Shown piece by piece: positions 1 through 8,091 of a stretch of DNA of 39,052 nt (within the stretch, counting starts at the first letter, position 1; the number at the start of each line of letters is the position of its first letter). Under the pieces are notes generated by a model that worked only from the letters and a program-made list of their open reading frames with translations, made no database searches and was not told the DNA's origin. The DNA comes from a bacterium D16-56 (GTDB lineage: Bacteria; Bacillota; Clostridia; Lachnospirales; Lachnospiraceae): positions 1 through 39,052 of the forward strand of contig RAYY01000041.1 of the NCBI GenBank assembly GCA_003611875.1. Direction: 5' to 3'. A program made the translations under genes and the position numbers.

Positions 1-73
1 TTTTGGCTGAAAATCCTTTTAAATAAGGCATTTCTGTCAAGATTTCCGATAAAAATAATTTTCCTATAACCAC

Positions 74-106
74 GGTTATCCCGGAACGGGATAACCTTCT
101 TTTTCT
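74..106 (+). terminator. Intrinsic terminator
   Basis: A perfect 10-bp stem (GGTTATCCCG / CGGGATAACC, loop GAA) is followed on the plus strand by a T-rich run. It probably ends a plus-strand transcript entering from the left and also separates the XRE gene from its neighbour. Confidence 0.75.
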
Positions 107-154
107 CGAAAAAGAACAAAGCCGGTGAGGAATTTGTTAAATTCACTCACCAGC

Positions 155-517
155 TCAATTCGTTTCAAATTTCTCGGATAGTTCGGTTAGTTCTTTCATG
201 GTTTCCTGCGTATGGTGCAAGGGGGTTTCACGCATTTCTGACGGGCAGCTGCAATACAACATCTTCATCTGACCGGCTCCCTCATCTTCCGGGGAAACAT
301 CTGGATTGATTAAAGAATCCAGAGAAATCGGCAGTACCTTTGCCAGTGCCTTCAAAATCAAAAAGGACGGATTCATCTGCCCTTTTTCAATCTTGGCAAT
401 CTGCTTGACAGATACATGGCTCATATCAGAAAGCTCCTGCTGTGTCAGGTCTTTTCTTTTTCGGGCTTCCCGCATTTTTTGCCCTAAAGCGGTTAAATCA
501 TCAATCGGCATAATCAT
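155..517 (-). CDS. XRE-family helix-turn-helix transcriptional regulator
   Basis: A 120-residue protein with an N-terminal HTH_3/XRE domain: residues about 8-65 hold the LGQKMREARKRKDLTQQELS and QIAKIEKGQMNPS signatures of the Cro/C1 fold. The C-terminal 45 residues are an acidic, poorly conserved tail with no recognised domain. Proteins of this size and shape are common in Gram-positive integrative elements, where they repress neighbouring cargo or transfer genes. It is divergent from the two-component genes at 750, and the gap carries two TGCCGA copies about 30 bp apart (near 540 and 571) that could be its operator. The domain call is firm; the target is inferred. Confidence 0.85.
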   Translation of the reverse strand: MIMPIDDLTALGQKMREARKRKDLTQQELSDMSHVSVKQIAKIEKGQMNPSFLILKALAKVLPISLDSLINPDVSPEDEGAGQMKMLYCSCPSEMRETPLHHTQETMKELTELSEKFETN

Positions 518-689
518 TCACCTCGAATATATTCTATCGTGCCGATTTACACAAAGGAATAACCTTATTATGCCGACTAACAGGTATGATTATGCTGTTT
601 TTTAGTGAGATATAAACGCTATCCTTTGTATCACTAACCAAATCAAATTATAATAGAGGTGGATATTTTTTTGAAAAAATCCGTCCGCT

Positions 690-721
690 GTAACATTTCA
701 CGGACATTTGCCTGTTATACT
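690..721 (+). promoter_or_regulatory. Response-regulator direct-repeat operator and promoter
   Basis: ACATTT occurs at 693-698 and 704-709, an exact 11-bp (one helical turn) direct repeat inside GTAACATTTCACGGACATTT. A TATACT -10 box follows at 716-721, six bases after the second half-site. This is the geometry expected for an OmpR-family activator covering the -35 region. The same block, with the same spacing, precedes the permease at 2636, pointing to autoregulation and target activation by the regulator at 750. Confidence 0.7.
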
Positions 722-749
722 ATCTGCAAAAAGCAAAGGAAGTGAGGAT

Positions 750-1442
750 ATGAAACAGATTTTAATTGTCGAGGACGACAGTTTTTTGAATAAGATGTTG
801 GCCTATAACCTGACCGCAGACGGGTACGGCTTGACTTCTGCCCTAAATGCCAGGACCGCAGCCGATGTCCTACGCCAGCGGGAATTTGATTTAGTGCTGC
901 TGGACATCAACCTGCCGGATGGGAATGGTTTTGAACTGTGCAAGCTGATAAAGCCCCAGCACCCGGACACCATTGTAATCTTCCTGACCGCCAACGATCA
1001 GGAAAGTGACCAGATACGGGGCTATGAGGTGGGCGCGGTGGACTACATCACAAAGCCCTTTGTGACCGGGGCCTTGCAGCGGAAAATCAAAGCCATGTTC
1101 GCCATGCTGGAACACCACAAACCGGCCAAGGACATTTACGACGACGGGCGGCTGTTTCTGGACTTCTCGAAGCAGGCGGCTTCCCTAAACGGCAAGCCCC
1201 TGACCTTATCCCCGATGGAGTACAAAATGCTGAACCTGTTCCGTAAAAATCCCCGGCAAGTGCTGACCCGTGGGCAGCTTCTGGAAAAGCTGTGGGATAT
1301 AGACGAGAAGTTTGTGGATGAACACACCCTGACAACCTCCATCAGCCGGATTCGCAGCAAAATCGAATCCGACGGCGGTACGCCCTACATCAAGACCGTT
1401 TACGGCATGGGCTATCAGTGGACGGGAGGCGAGGCGAAATGA
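750..1442 (+). CDS. OmpR-family response regulator
   Basis: A 230-residue regulator: receiver domain (residues about 1-115, phospho-acceptor Asp in LVLLDINLPDGNG, switch region ending DYITKPF) and a C-terminal winged-helix DNA-binding domain (about 130-228, with LSPMEYKMLNLF and HTLTTSISRIRSKIE). The start at 750 is chosen because GGAAGTGAGG lies just upstream; an in-frame ATG at 708 falls in the operator/promoter. The stop overlaps the kinase start (ATGA), so the pair is translationally coupled. By family it binds tandem direct repeats when phosphorylated, and matching repeats lie in front of this gene and of the permease at 2636. The likely input is envelope or antimicrobial-peptide stress, inferred from the ABC permease partner. 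Confidence 0.93.
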   Translation: MKQILIVEDDSFLNKMLAYNLTADGYGLTSALNARTAADVLRQREFDLVLLDINLPDGNGFELCKLIKPQHPDTIVIFLTANDQESDQIRGYEVGAVDYITKPFVTGALQRKIKAMFAMLEHHKPAKDIYDDGRLFLDFSKQAASLNGKPLTLSPMEYKMLNLFRKNPRQVLTRGQLLEKLWDIDEKFVDEHTLTTSISRIRSKIESDGGTPYIKTVYGMGYQWTGGEAK

Positions 1443-2470
1443 AGTTTCAAAACCTATCTGTAAAGCGGCTGTTTGGCCGGGTGGCAATAGGGCTTGTCCT
1501 CTCTATGTCCGGGATTACCATAGCCCTGTTTTTTGTGACAAAACAAACGGCGGCGCTGCTGACTGGCGGGGCGCTGCTGCTGTGCGCCCTTGTGGGGATT
1601 TTTGTACTGACGCAGGTGTTTGGAAAGCGGCTGTCGCAGTTTACCGCTGACCTATGCCAGACCTTAGACCACATGATCGCCGGAAATGAAGCGCCAAAAC
1701 GTCCGGAGGACAGCGAAACCCAGCTTGCCAGAATCGGACACCGGCTGGCAAGGCTTTATCAGATCATGCAGGAGAACCGCCGTCTTGTGGACGAGGAACG
1801 GCAGGAGTTACAGACCCTTGTATCGGATATTTCCCATCAGGTGAAAACGCCGGTAAGCAATCTGAAAATGGCGGCGGACACCCTGCTGGAAAAGCCCATG
1901 ACCGAGGCGGAGCGCACTGACTTTATCCTGGGAATCCACAGCCAGACGGATAAGCTGGACTTTCTCTTTCAGGCCCTTGCGAAAACCTCCCGGCTGGAAA
2001 CGGGCGTGATCCAGTTGGATAAGAAACCTGGCCACCTTTTTGATACCGTGGCGCAGGCTATGAGTGGGATTGTATATGCAGCGGAGAAAAAAGAAATCGC
2101 CGTGTCTGTGGACTGCCCGGAGGATTTGGCCGTTTCCCATGACAGCAAATGGACATCCGAAGCCCTTTTTAACCTGCTGGACAATGCGGTGAAGTACACC
2201 CCGGCAGGCGGGAAAATCGCTGTGTCAGTGGTGCTGTGGGAAATGTATGTGGAGATCAAAGTTGCCGACACCAGCAAGGGCATTTCCGAAAGCAATCAGG
2301 CCGCCATTTTCCGGCGCTTCTATCGTGAGGAAGAAGTACACGAACAACAGGGCGTGGGCATTGGTCTGTATCTGGCCCATGAGATCGTAACGCGGCAGGG
2401 CGGCTATATCAAAGTGGTTTCGGAGCTGGGAAAGGGTTCGGAATTTTCCATTATGCTGCCGACAAAATAG
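1439..2470 (+). CDS. Membrane sensor histidine kinase
   Basis: A 343-residue kinase, cognate to the preceding regulator by ATGA overlap. Two transmembrane helices (about residues 14-35 and 38-60) have almost no extracellular loop, as in intramembrane-sensing kinases that monitor an ABC transporter. The HisKA H-box is DISHQVKTPVSNL, the N-box NLLDNAVKYT and the G2 box GVGIGLYLAHEIV. The G1 box reads DTSKG rather than the usual DxGxG, so one glycine of the ATP lid motif is replaced by serine; activity may be altered. The role as kinase/phosphatase of the adjacent regulator is well supported; the signal is not visible from sequence. Confidence 0.9.
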   Translation: MKFQNLSVKRLFGRVAIGLVLSMSGITIALFFVTKQTAALLTGGALLLCALVGIFVLTQVFGKRLSQFTADLCQTLDHMIAGNEAPKRPEDSETQLARIGHRLARLYQIMQENRRLVDEERQELQTLVSDISHQVKTPVSNLKMAADTLLEKPMTEAERTDFILGIHSQTDKLDFLFQALAKTSRLETGVIQLDKKPGHLFDTVAQAMSGIVYAAEKKEIAVSVDCPEDLAVSHDSKWTSEALFNLLDNAVKYTPAGGKIAVSVVLWEMYVEIKVADTSKGISESNQAAIFRRFYREEEVHEQQGVGIGLYLAHEIVTRQGGYIKVVSELGKGSEFSIMLPTK

Positions 2471-2529
2471 AACGCGGCGGACGGCCAGTTCCGGCTGCCC
2501 GCCGTAAATTTTTTTGAAATGTCCGAGCG

Positions 2530-2605
2530 TTGTAACATTTCACCCCGATTTTCAATGAAATTTTTTGGCCGCCGTAACATTTCGCGGACATTTGGATTTT
2601 ACAAT
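2530..2605 (+). promoter_or_regulatory. Second copy of the response-regulator operator, plus an extra half-site
   Basis: GTAACATTTCGCGGACATTTG (2574-2594) repeats the operator seen before the response regulator almost base for base. ACATTT half-sites are 11 bp apart, and a TACAAT -10 box (2600-2605) starts six bases after the second half-site. A third related block, TGTAACATTTCACCCCGATT, begins at 2531. This identifies the downstream permease as a direct target of the two-component system. Confidence 0.7.
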
Positions 2606-2635
2606 AGCCTTATCAAATATGGAGGTGATACAACT

Positions 2636-3172
2636 ATGACATGGCCTTTTGAGAACGATACAAGCGCCATTGTAAAGAAATTAGCAAAACGCAATGTATC
2701 TTCAAATCGTATTTTTTGCCTTTTTAATGTTTTGACGATTGCACTGGCAATTAGTTTGATTGTGGGAATCTCCTTATTCCAACAAGGCAGCAAAATTAGT
2801 GAACAAAAGATTTTGAATCAAATGCAGCAAGCTACCATCGGGGGGCTTACAGCAGAACAGATAGAAGTTCTGAAAAAAGAACCTAATCTTGAAGATATTG
2901 TACCCTATAAGCATAGTGATAGTTTTCTGATGGATGGGATCAAATTTGAAGCGGTTTATATGCCGACTGGTTTTGGAATTATAAAATCCTATGAATTAGT
3001 CAGTGGAACCTGTCCAGAACAGTACAATGAAATTGTAATTGATAAAAATGTTCAGTTAGAGCTGGGGTATCAGCTAAATATAGGAGATACTATCACTTTA
3101 CCAACGGCGGGGAGTAAAACAGAGGATTTCATCTATACCATTCGTTCTACATGTCTATCAAATGGGGTATGA
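2636..3172 (+). pseudogene. 3'-truncated FtsX/MacB-like ABC transporter permease
   Basis: The ORF encodes 178 residues: a cytoplasmic N-terminus, one transmembrane helix (about 25-47, NVLTIALAISLIVGISLF) and the beginning of an extracellular MacB_PCD-like domain. Full-length permeases of this family are usually 400-800 residues with at least three more helices, so the gene is cut short. The start is supported by GGAGGTGA at 2621. Reading frame and similarity end around 3150-3172, where the minus-strand Rad52-like gene begins, so this is a recombination junction. The segment is more AT-rich than the kinase genes before it. It was probably the transporter partner of that two-component system and is no longer functional here. 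Confidence 0.75.
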
Positions 3173-3649
3173 GGCAGATATCTCCTTATCATCGTTATAC
3201 TCAATGGAATTTACACAAAAGCGGTCGTAACAATAGTATTTTTTCTCCCTGTCCCTTGTCTCTTTACTCTGTATATCCGCTTTCCCTGCAGGTATCCAGA
3301 TAAAAGGAGCTGTATACAGTTCCCTGCCGATACCCCAGTTGAAACAGGCGCGTTTGAAGCTGTCGGAAGCCTGCCCCTTCTCTTTCTCCGAATAGCTCAT
3401 TGTCCCGACATCCTGCTTTGCCACCCATGTACCGGAATCCCTGTCAAATATCTCTACTGTACAGTACAGGTTCCCGTCTATGCACTGGTGGCTGCGTTTC
3501 CACCCGAATATCCCGAATGTTTCATCAAGGATCTTCTGGTCTACCCTTGCATCTTTATAGAGTAAGAGGCTCAGCCCCTTCTCACTGACCATGGCGGCCC
3601 TGCACTCGATTTCATCCGCCTTAAGCAGCCTGATCATGTCCTGTTGCAT
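3158..3649 (-). CDS. Rad52/Rad22-like single-strand annealing protein
   Basis: A 163-residue protein resembling phage/ICE Rad52-family annealing proteins. It has the conserved core with GNLYCTVEIFD, VGTMSYSEKEKGQASDSFKRA and FNWGIGRELYTAPFIWIP. Such proteins anneal complementary single strands made by a partner exonuclease (here YqaJ, just upstream). The start at 3649 fits GGGGAGG with six-base spacing; it overlaps the upstream gene. The last few residues lie across the junction with the truncated permease, so the natural C-terminus may have been replaced. Family assignment is from recognised motifs, with no search run. Confidence 0.75.
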   Translation of the reverse strand: MQQDMIRLLKADEIECRAAMVSEKGLSLLLYKDARVDQKILDETFGIFGWKRSHQCIDGNLYCTVEIFDRDSGTWVAKQDVGTMSYSEKEKGQASDSFKRACFNWGIGRELYTAPFIWIPAGKADIQSKETRDREKKYYCYDRFCVNSIEYNDDKEISASYPI

Positions 3650-4007
3650 TGTCATCCTCCCCTTCCTTTGCACATCCACATCCCGGTCTTCCCATCTCTG
3701 AAATGTTCCTCAGTTCACCACATGCGTAATCCTGCAGGTCATCATAGAATCCGTCTTTTCTCTCCATCCATTTCTGGTAAACAGACCCCAGTATTCCAAA
3801 GTTAAGGTTCAGCAGTCCGCGCATAGTATCTTCATCCAGATCTGCGGCATTCTCCACAAAGACCTCATACAGATCCACATAAACTTCTATCTTATAAGAA
3901 TCCTTGAAGATATCTTCCTTCTCCTTCCGGAGCATGGAATCCTTAAAAAGCAGCAGCTCCATATGAAGCCGCTGCAGTAATAATTCCCTCAGTCCTTTCT
4001 CGTCCAT
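3621..4007 (-). CDS. DUF3848-like protein of mobile elements
   Basis: A 128-residue acidic, mostly helical protein without signal peptide or membrane segment. The N-terminal half (LRELLLQRLHMELLLFKD, then a second helix around YVDLYEVFVENA) resembles DUF3848, a small family often carried in Gram-positive conjugative elements and phages between the YqaJ nuclease and recombination genes. It overlaps the Rad52-like gene by 29 bp and lies 11 bp after the YqaJ remnant, so the three form one operon fragment. No biochemical function is known. Confidence 0.55.
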   Translation of the reverse strand: MDEKGLRELLLQRLHMELLLFKDSMLRKEKEDIFKDSYKIEVYVDLYEVFVENAADLDEDTMRGLLNLNFGILGSVYQKWMERKDGFYDDLQDYACGELRNISEMGRPGCGCAKEGEDDNATGHDQAA

Positions 4008-4018
4008 AAACCAGCCTC

Positions 4019-4522
4019 CTATGCTGCCTTCACTTCAAACCGTCTGTAATGGGAAACCTTTCCGTAATCGGTATAAAGCTCCGGTCTCTCTTCCCTGATC
4101 CGCTGTGAATCAAGCTTTGTGGAGTCGATATTTTTCCATGAGACACGGAAGCACTCACTGTCTGCAAGTTCATTGTCTTTCATGAACAGCTTTACTTCCT
4201 GCTCGATCTGCTTCTGTTCCGCCTGCAGTTCTGCAATAAAACCAAGGATTTCCTCGCGCCGCCGTAATTTTTCATCAAACCCGGTAAGTTTGATGGCGCT
4301 GGCTGTCTTTGCGGTATGGAAATACTGTTCCAGCACTTCATCGCACGCCTTGCTCCCATCCGGCGGCGGGATGATCCCTGGTATGATATGATTATTCCAG
4401 AACTCTTCTTCCACCGTGACCAGCCCCCTGATCAGCTCATCATCCCATTCCAGTCTGCGGTAAGTAAATTCCCTGCCTAAGATAACCGCCGCGATATACC
4501 ATGACTTTTTCCCTGTTACCGC
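4019..4522 (-). pseudogene. C-terminal fragment of YqaJ viral recombinase/exonuclease, fused to MATE
   Basis: About 165 residues match the C-terminal half of YqaJ-family phage exonucleases: KKSWYIAAVILG, a charged coiled coil, and the family-typical ending ELYTDYGKVSHYRRFEVKA. The N-terminal half, with the catalytic PD-(D/E)XK core, is missing. Instead the frame runs straight into a MATE transporter, so one long open frame encodes a chimera. The junction falls in AVTG (4511-4522), a tetrapeptide plausible in both parents (YELAVTG in MATE, MAVTG in YqaJ), suggesting a short-homology recombination. Not expected to be active. Confidence 0.75.
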
Positions 4523-5574
4523 CAGTTCGTACACCGGATTATCCGGCCGGGCAAATACCGATACCAGCGGCCTTGTCAGCATAAAGGAGGCGGCAACCGT
4601 GATCAGACAGATACATGCGATCACTTTCAGACTCGTGGCAACCAGCTTTTTCAGTTTTTGTTCCCCGTAGTAATAACTCAGCATGGGCGCCACACCGTAT
4701 GAATACCCCGTATAAAGGGAGCTGGCAAACATCAGCACATACATGATGATGGTGACGGCCGCACCCCCGTCCTCCCCGACATAGTGAAGCATCGTCCAGT
4801 TAAACATCATCGTGATGCTCCCGGTGACAAGCGCGGTAGCCGTCTCCGAACATCCGTTTGTGGCCGCACCGGCGAGAACCTTGAAGCGGCATACCGGTTT
4901 CGTAAAATGCAGCAGACTCTTTTTGCGGCTGAAAACAAACAGACCGGCAACCGCCGTCACAGAATATCCCAGCCCTGTTGCCACCGCCGCACCGCTGATT
5001 CCCATGGAAAACCCTGCGATGAACACGTAGTCGAGTACCATATTGAGGACGCCGCCTGTAACGGAACAGATTAAGGACAGCGTCGCCTTCTCGCTGGCGA
5101 TTATATAGAGCGTGAAGTTGTTCATCAGCAGGATCGGCACAGTGAACACCAGATAGCGGCTCAAATATTCCACACAGTATCCCTCTACGGCCGCCGAAAG
5201 ATTCATGCCGGCGAAAATATGCTCCATCGCCACATATCCGGCCCCGCACATAACAATGCCCACCACTACATTTACCAGGATCAGAAAGGTAAAATCCTGC
5301 TTTGCCTCCTCTGTTTTCTGCTCTCCCATCTTTTTCATGATCACCGCGCTCCCTCCGGTGGCAAGCATGGTAGAGACTGCCGTCACAAAAACTGGATGAC
5401 AGGAGCCGTCAGATTGATGGCCGAAAGCGCATCCGTACCGATCAAATTCGATACAAACAGGCCGTCTACCATCGTATAAAAAGACATGAATACCGTCATG
5501 GCAATGGTCGGCACGGCAAATTTCAAAATATTTTTCAGCGTTATAGGTTTTTCATATGCATTTTTGTTTTCCAT
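4511..5574 (-). pseudogene. MATE multidrug/cation efflux transporter, frameshifted and 3'-truncated
   Basis: MATE-family sequence starts at 5574 (GGAGGATAAACAT upstream) with TLKNILKFAVPTIAMTVFMS and continues through most of the twelve-helix fold. It is broken after APVIQF: a run of five A/T pairs (5387-5391) is one short of the frame needed to join FVTAVSTMLATGGSAV. At the other end the last helices are missing and replaced by YqaJ sequence. By family it would export cationic drugs in exchange for Na+ or H+. The divergent MerR gene is the matching regulator and is also damaged. The pair is therefore a dead drug-response locus unless the frameshift is a sequencing error. Confidence 0.85.
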
Positions 5575-5618
5575 ATGTTTATCCTCCGATCATCTTGTAT
5601 TTTCTTCCTGTATCAGGT

Positions 5619-5649
5619 ATCATAGACCGTACAGTAACTGTACAGTCAA
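5619..5649 (-). promoter_or_regulatory. MerR-type promoter/operator for the MATE gene
   Basis: On the minus strand TTGACT (-35, 5644-5649) and TATGAT (-10, 5619-5624) are separated by exactly 19 bp. The spacer is nearly filled by an 11-1-11 inverted repeat (GACCGTACAGT A ACTGTACAGTC, 5625-5647; one mismatch). An over-long spacer holding a dyad is the hallmark of promoters twisted open by MerR-family activators such as BmrR and TipA. Confidence 0.85.
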
Positions 5650-5715
5650 GACAATCGTACAAAAAATCACATGGAAAATTTTTTACACGAAAAACAAAGA
5701 AGGAGGCAGATCATT

Positions 5716-6534
5716 ATGGACAAAAAAAGCAGGCTGCTCACCATAGGCCAGTTCGCCGCCATGCACGGAATCAATAAAAAAACTCTGATGTGGTACGATG
5801 AGATCGGTCTGTTCAAGCCCGCCGCCGTCAATCCCGAAAACGGCTACCGCTGCTATAACTACCATCAAAGTCCCATTCTGGAGACGATCCTGCTGCTCCG
5901 GGAACTGGACGTTTCCATTCAGGAGATACAGGATTTCATGCAAAACCGCTTTGCCGGCAGCTTAAAAAACCTGCTGGAAGACAAAATCGCGGAGCTTGAC
6001 CTGCGCATTACCCACCTGCAGGCAGTCCGCTCCACCCTGTGCTCCCACCACCGGAACATGTCCACCCTGCTGACGATGGATCTGTCCGAGATCAGCATCA
6101 TAGAGCGGGAAGCGCGCTGTCTGGTCACGGTCCCCATCGACCGGGAAACCACCTTCGAGGAGGAAGTGGAACTGATCACCGCCGAAACAGAAAAATACAG
6201 GCTGGGATGACTCCATGATGCCTCCTATGGCTCCATGATCGCCGTCTCCAGCCTGCTTGCCGGCAAATATGACGAGTATTCCAGACTCTTTATCGAGATT
6301 CCTTTCCTGCCCTGCCAGCCGGATCTTCACACGGCTCCCGGCGGACGCTATCTGAAGGCCTTCCACAAAGGATCCTTTGACAGACTTCCCGGGCGGTATG
6401 AAGAAATTTTTGCTTTTGCCGGAGCACACGGCCTGACACTCCACGAATTTTCCTACGAGACGGGCATCAATGAGAATGTCGTTGACCAGATCGAAGACTA
6501 CATTGTACAGATTGAAATCCCTGTGAAGGGATGA
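5716..6534 (+). pseudogene. MerR-family regulator with GyrI-like ligand domain, interrupted by in-frame TGA
   Basis: The frame opens at 5716 behind AAGGAGG. It has a MerR winged helix (residues about 8-75: LTIGQFAAMHGINKKTLMWY, then RCYNYHQ), a dimerisation coiled coil (about 85-120) and the start of a GyrI/BmrR-like effector domain. A TGA at 6208-6210 stops translation at residue 164. The same frame continues to 6534 with the rest of the effector domain (LHDASYGS, then PGRYEEIFAFAGAHGLTLHEF). CGA to TGA would explain it. A truncated 164-residue protein might still bind the adjacent operator but lacks most of the ligand pocket. Confidence 0.85.
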
Positions 6535-6565
6535 CAGCGAACTAAAGACCGGGGAGCTTGAAGAA

Positions 6566-7213
6566 CTAACCTGCCGTTTTTTTCAATGTGCCATGACTCA
6601 TTTCATACACTTCATCACAAAGCACCTCAATGTCTTCTTTGTTGTGACTGGCCAATAGTATCAATTTTCCCATACTCCTTTGATCCGAAAAAAATTTTCT
6701 CATTTCCGCAACTCCTTCTTTGTCGAGACCATTCATCGGTTCATCCAAAATCAGAATCTCCTGATCTTCCATGGTCGCCTGTGCGATTGCCAGACGCTGA
6801 CGCATCCCCAGTGAATAGTTGCAGACTTTTTTCCTGGCACAGGGGTCAAGTCCCACCTTCAACATGGCGGCGTGAATTGCCGCCGTATCTTTTTTGTTCG
6901 ATATCCGGTACAGATATTCCAGGTTACGAAAGCCCGATAAGCTGCGGATATATCCGGGTTCCTCAATGATGATCCCCGTATGCTTCAACATATCCAGATC
7001 CTTTCCCATCACTTTACCGTTTATTGCTATATTGCCGGAATCCACCCGCAGAAAACCACAAATACACTTAAATAATACGGTTTTCCCGGAGCCGTTATGA
7101 CCGACTATCCCATATATGTTTCCACCGCTGCAGGTCATATTTACATCGTTCAATACCTGCATCCCCTTAAATGACTTGCTTACATGTTCAATCTCTATCA
7201 CGCACTGTCCCAT
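6566..7213 (-). CDS. ABC transporter ATP-binding protein
   Basis: A 215-residue ATPase with all catalytic motifs: Walker A GHNGSGKT (residues 38-45), signature YSLGMRQRLAIA, Walker B ILILDEPMNGLD and a switch histidine in LASHNKED. It is the last gene of a minus-strand operon of lipoprotein, permease, permease and ATPase. It is 11 bp from the preceding permease, whose C-terminal partner lacks its own ATPase domain. By family it powers an ABC-2-type exporter; small ATPases of this group occur in bacteriocin immunity and antimicrobial-peptide resistance modules. The substrate cannot be read from the sequence. Confidence 0.92.
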   Translation of the reverse strand: MGQCVIEIEHVSKSFKGMQVLNDVNMTCSGGNIYGIVGHNGSGKTVLFKCICGFLRVDSGNIAINGKVMGKDLDMLKHTGIIIEEPGYIRSLSGFRNLEYLYRISNKKDTAAIHAAMLKVGLDPCARKKVCNYSLGMRQRLAIAQATMEDQEILILDEPMNGLDKEGVAEMRKFFSDQRSMGKLILLASHNKEDIEVLCDEVYEMSHGTLKKTAG

Positions 7214-7224
7214 CCGACATCCCC

Positions 7225-8091
7225 CTATTCTTCTTTATACCACTGAAATTCCATCCTTTTGATCTTTATGCATATGAGACCTGCACAAACTGTAATGCCA
7301 ACTGCCAATGCCGCCAGCATATACACAACCGAAGGCTGCATAAAACTGTCATGCATTTTGATCCCGATCTGGGTTACCCGCATCCAGTTGACCGGTACAA
7401 ACATTGCCGTCCCTCTTCTTAACAATGGATGAATATTCTCAACCAGATAAATCATGACCACCATAAGAAATGCCAGCGTGACCGCAACACTTCTGTTTAT
7501 GTACAGACTGACAGCAAACATCAGAAGACCGACAAAAGCGATCACCAGGGTGCCGATCAATACCGTCAGGCCAAGCAGTTCCAGCGGTGAAAATCTCTGC
7601 ATCGCTTCATAGGAAAAAGCGAACAAAAGCCGATACGCCTCCGAACCACCTGTTAATGCCAGGGTATGATACAGCTTTCCCCATTCCAGTGTATACTCAC
7701 AAGATCCAGCCAGTAAAAGCATGGGAAAGAGCGCGTTTACAGCCATAAGCAAAAAGGCCTGCGCGAAGATCACGCTGATCTGTCCTGCTGCCCATCTCAT
7801 CCTACCTGTACGAATCACCTGATACATGTTTTTGTTCTGCATAAATGGAACGTCTGAAAAAGAGTAAACGATCCCAACCATAAACAACAGCAAAAAGAAA
7901 AGATTCGACGAAAGAAACGGAAATACCCATGGTGACGCACCACACTCCATATCTTTTGAAGCACGTACAACAGGACACATGTACAGATACTGGATAACAC
8001 CCTGCAAAAATACCACGCTGTAAGTTCTGGAACAAAACACCCGCTCCGTAAGCGCCTGCCGGAAAAAGCGACCATATAACATTCTGCTCAT
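7225..8091 (-). CDS. ABC-2-type membrane permease
   Basis: A 288-residue integral membrane protein with about six hydrophobic helices, for example FPFLSSNLFFLLLFMVGIVY, VIFAQAFLLMAVNALFPMLL and YMLAALAVGITVCAGLICI. The start at 8091 is chosen because its ATG overlaps the upstream stop (ATGA) and GGAGG is adjacent; a longer frame to 8166 would run through the end of that gene. No ATPase motif is present; it pairs with the 6566 ATPase and the second permease. A large loop between helices 3 and 4 (about residues 140-190) may contact the extracellular ligand. The assignment rests on topology and operon position. Confidence 0.75.
   Translation of the reverse strand: MSRMLYGRFFRQALTERVFCSRTYSVVFLQGVIQYLYMCPVVRASKDMECGASPWVFPFLSSNLFFLLLFMVGIVYSFSDVPFMQNKNMYQVIRTGRMRWAAGQISVIFAQAFLLMAVNALFPMLLLAGSCEYTLEWGKLYHTLALTGGSEAYRLLFAFSYEAMQRFSPLELLGLTVLIGTLVIAFVGLLMFAVSLYINRSVAVTLAFLMVVMIYLVENIHPLLRRGTAMFVPVNWMRVTQIGIKMHDSFMQPSVVYMLAALAVGITVCAGLICIKIKRMEFQWYKEE

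Noticed and set aside
750-2470. VanR/VanS vancomycin-resistance regulators
   Set aside because: OmpR-type regulator and kinase are generic; no van ligase or dehydrogenase genes are present, and the target operator points to an ABC permease.
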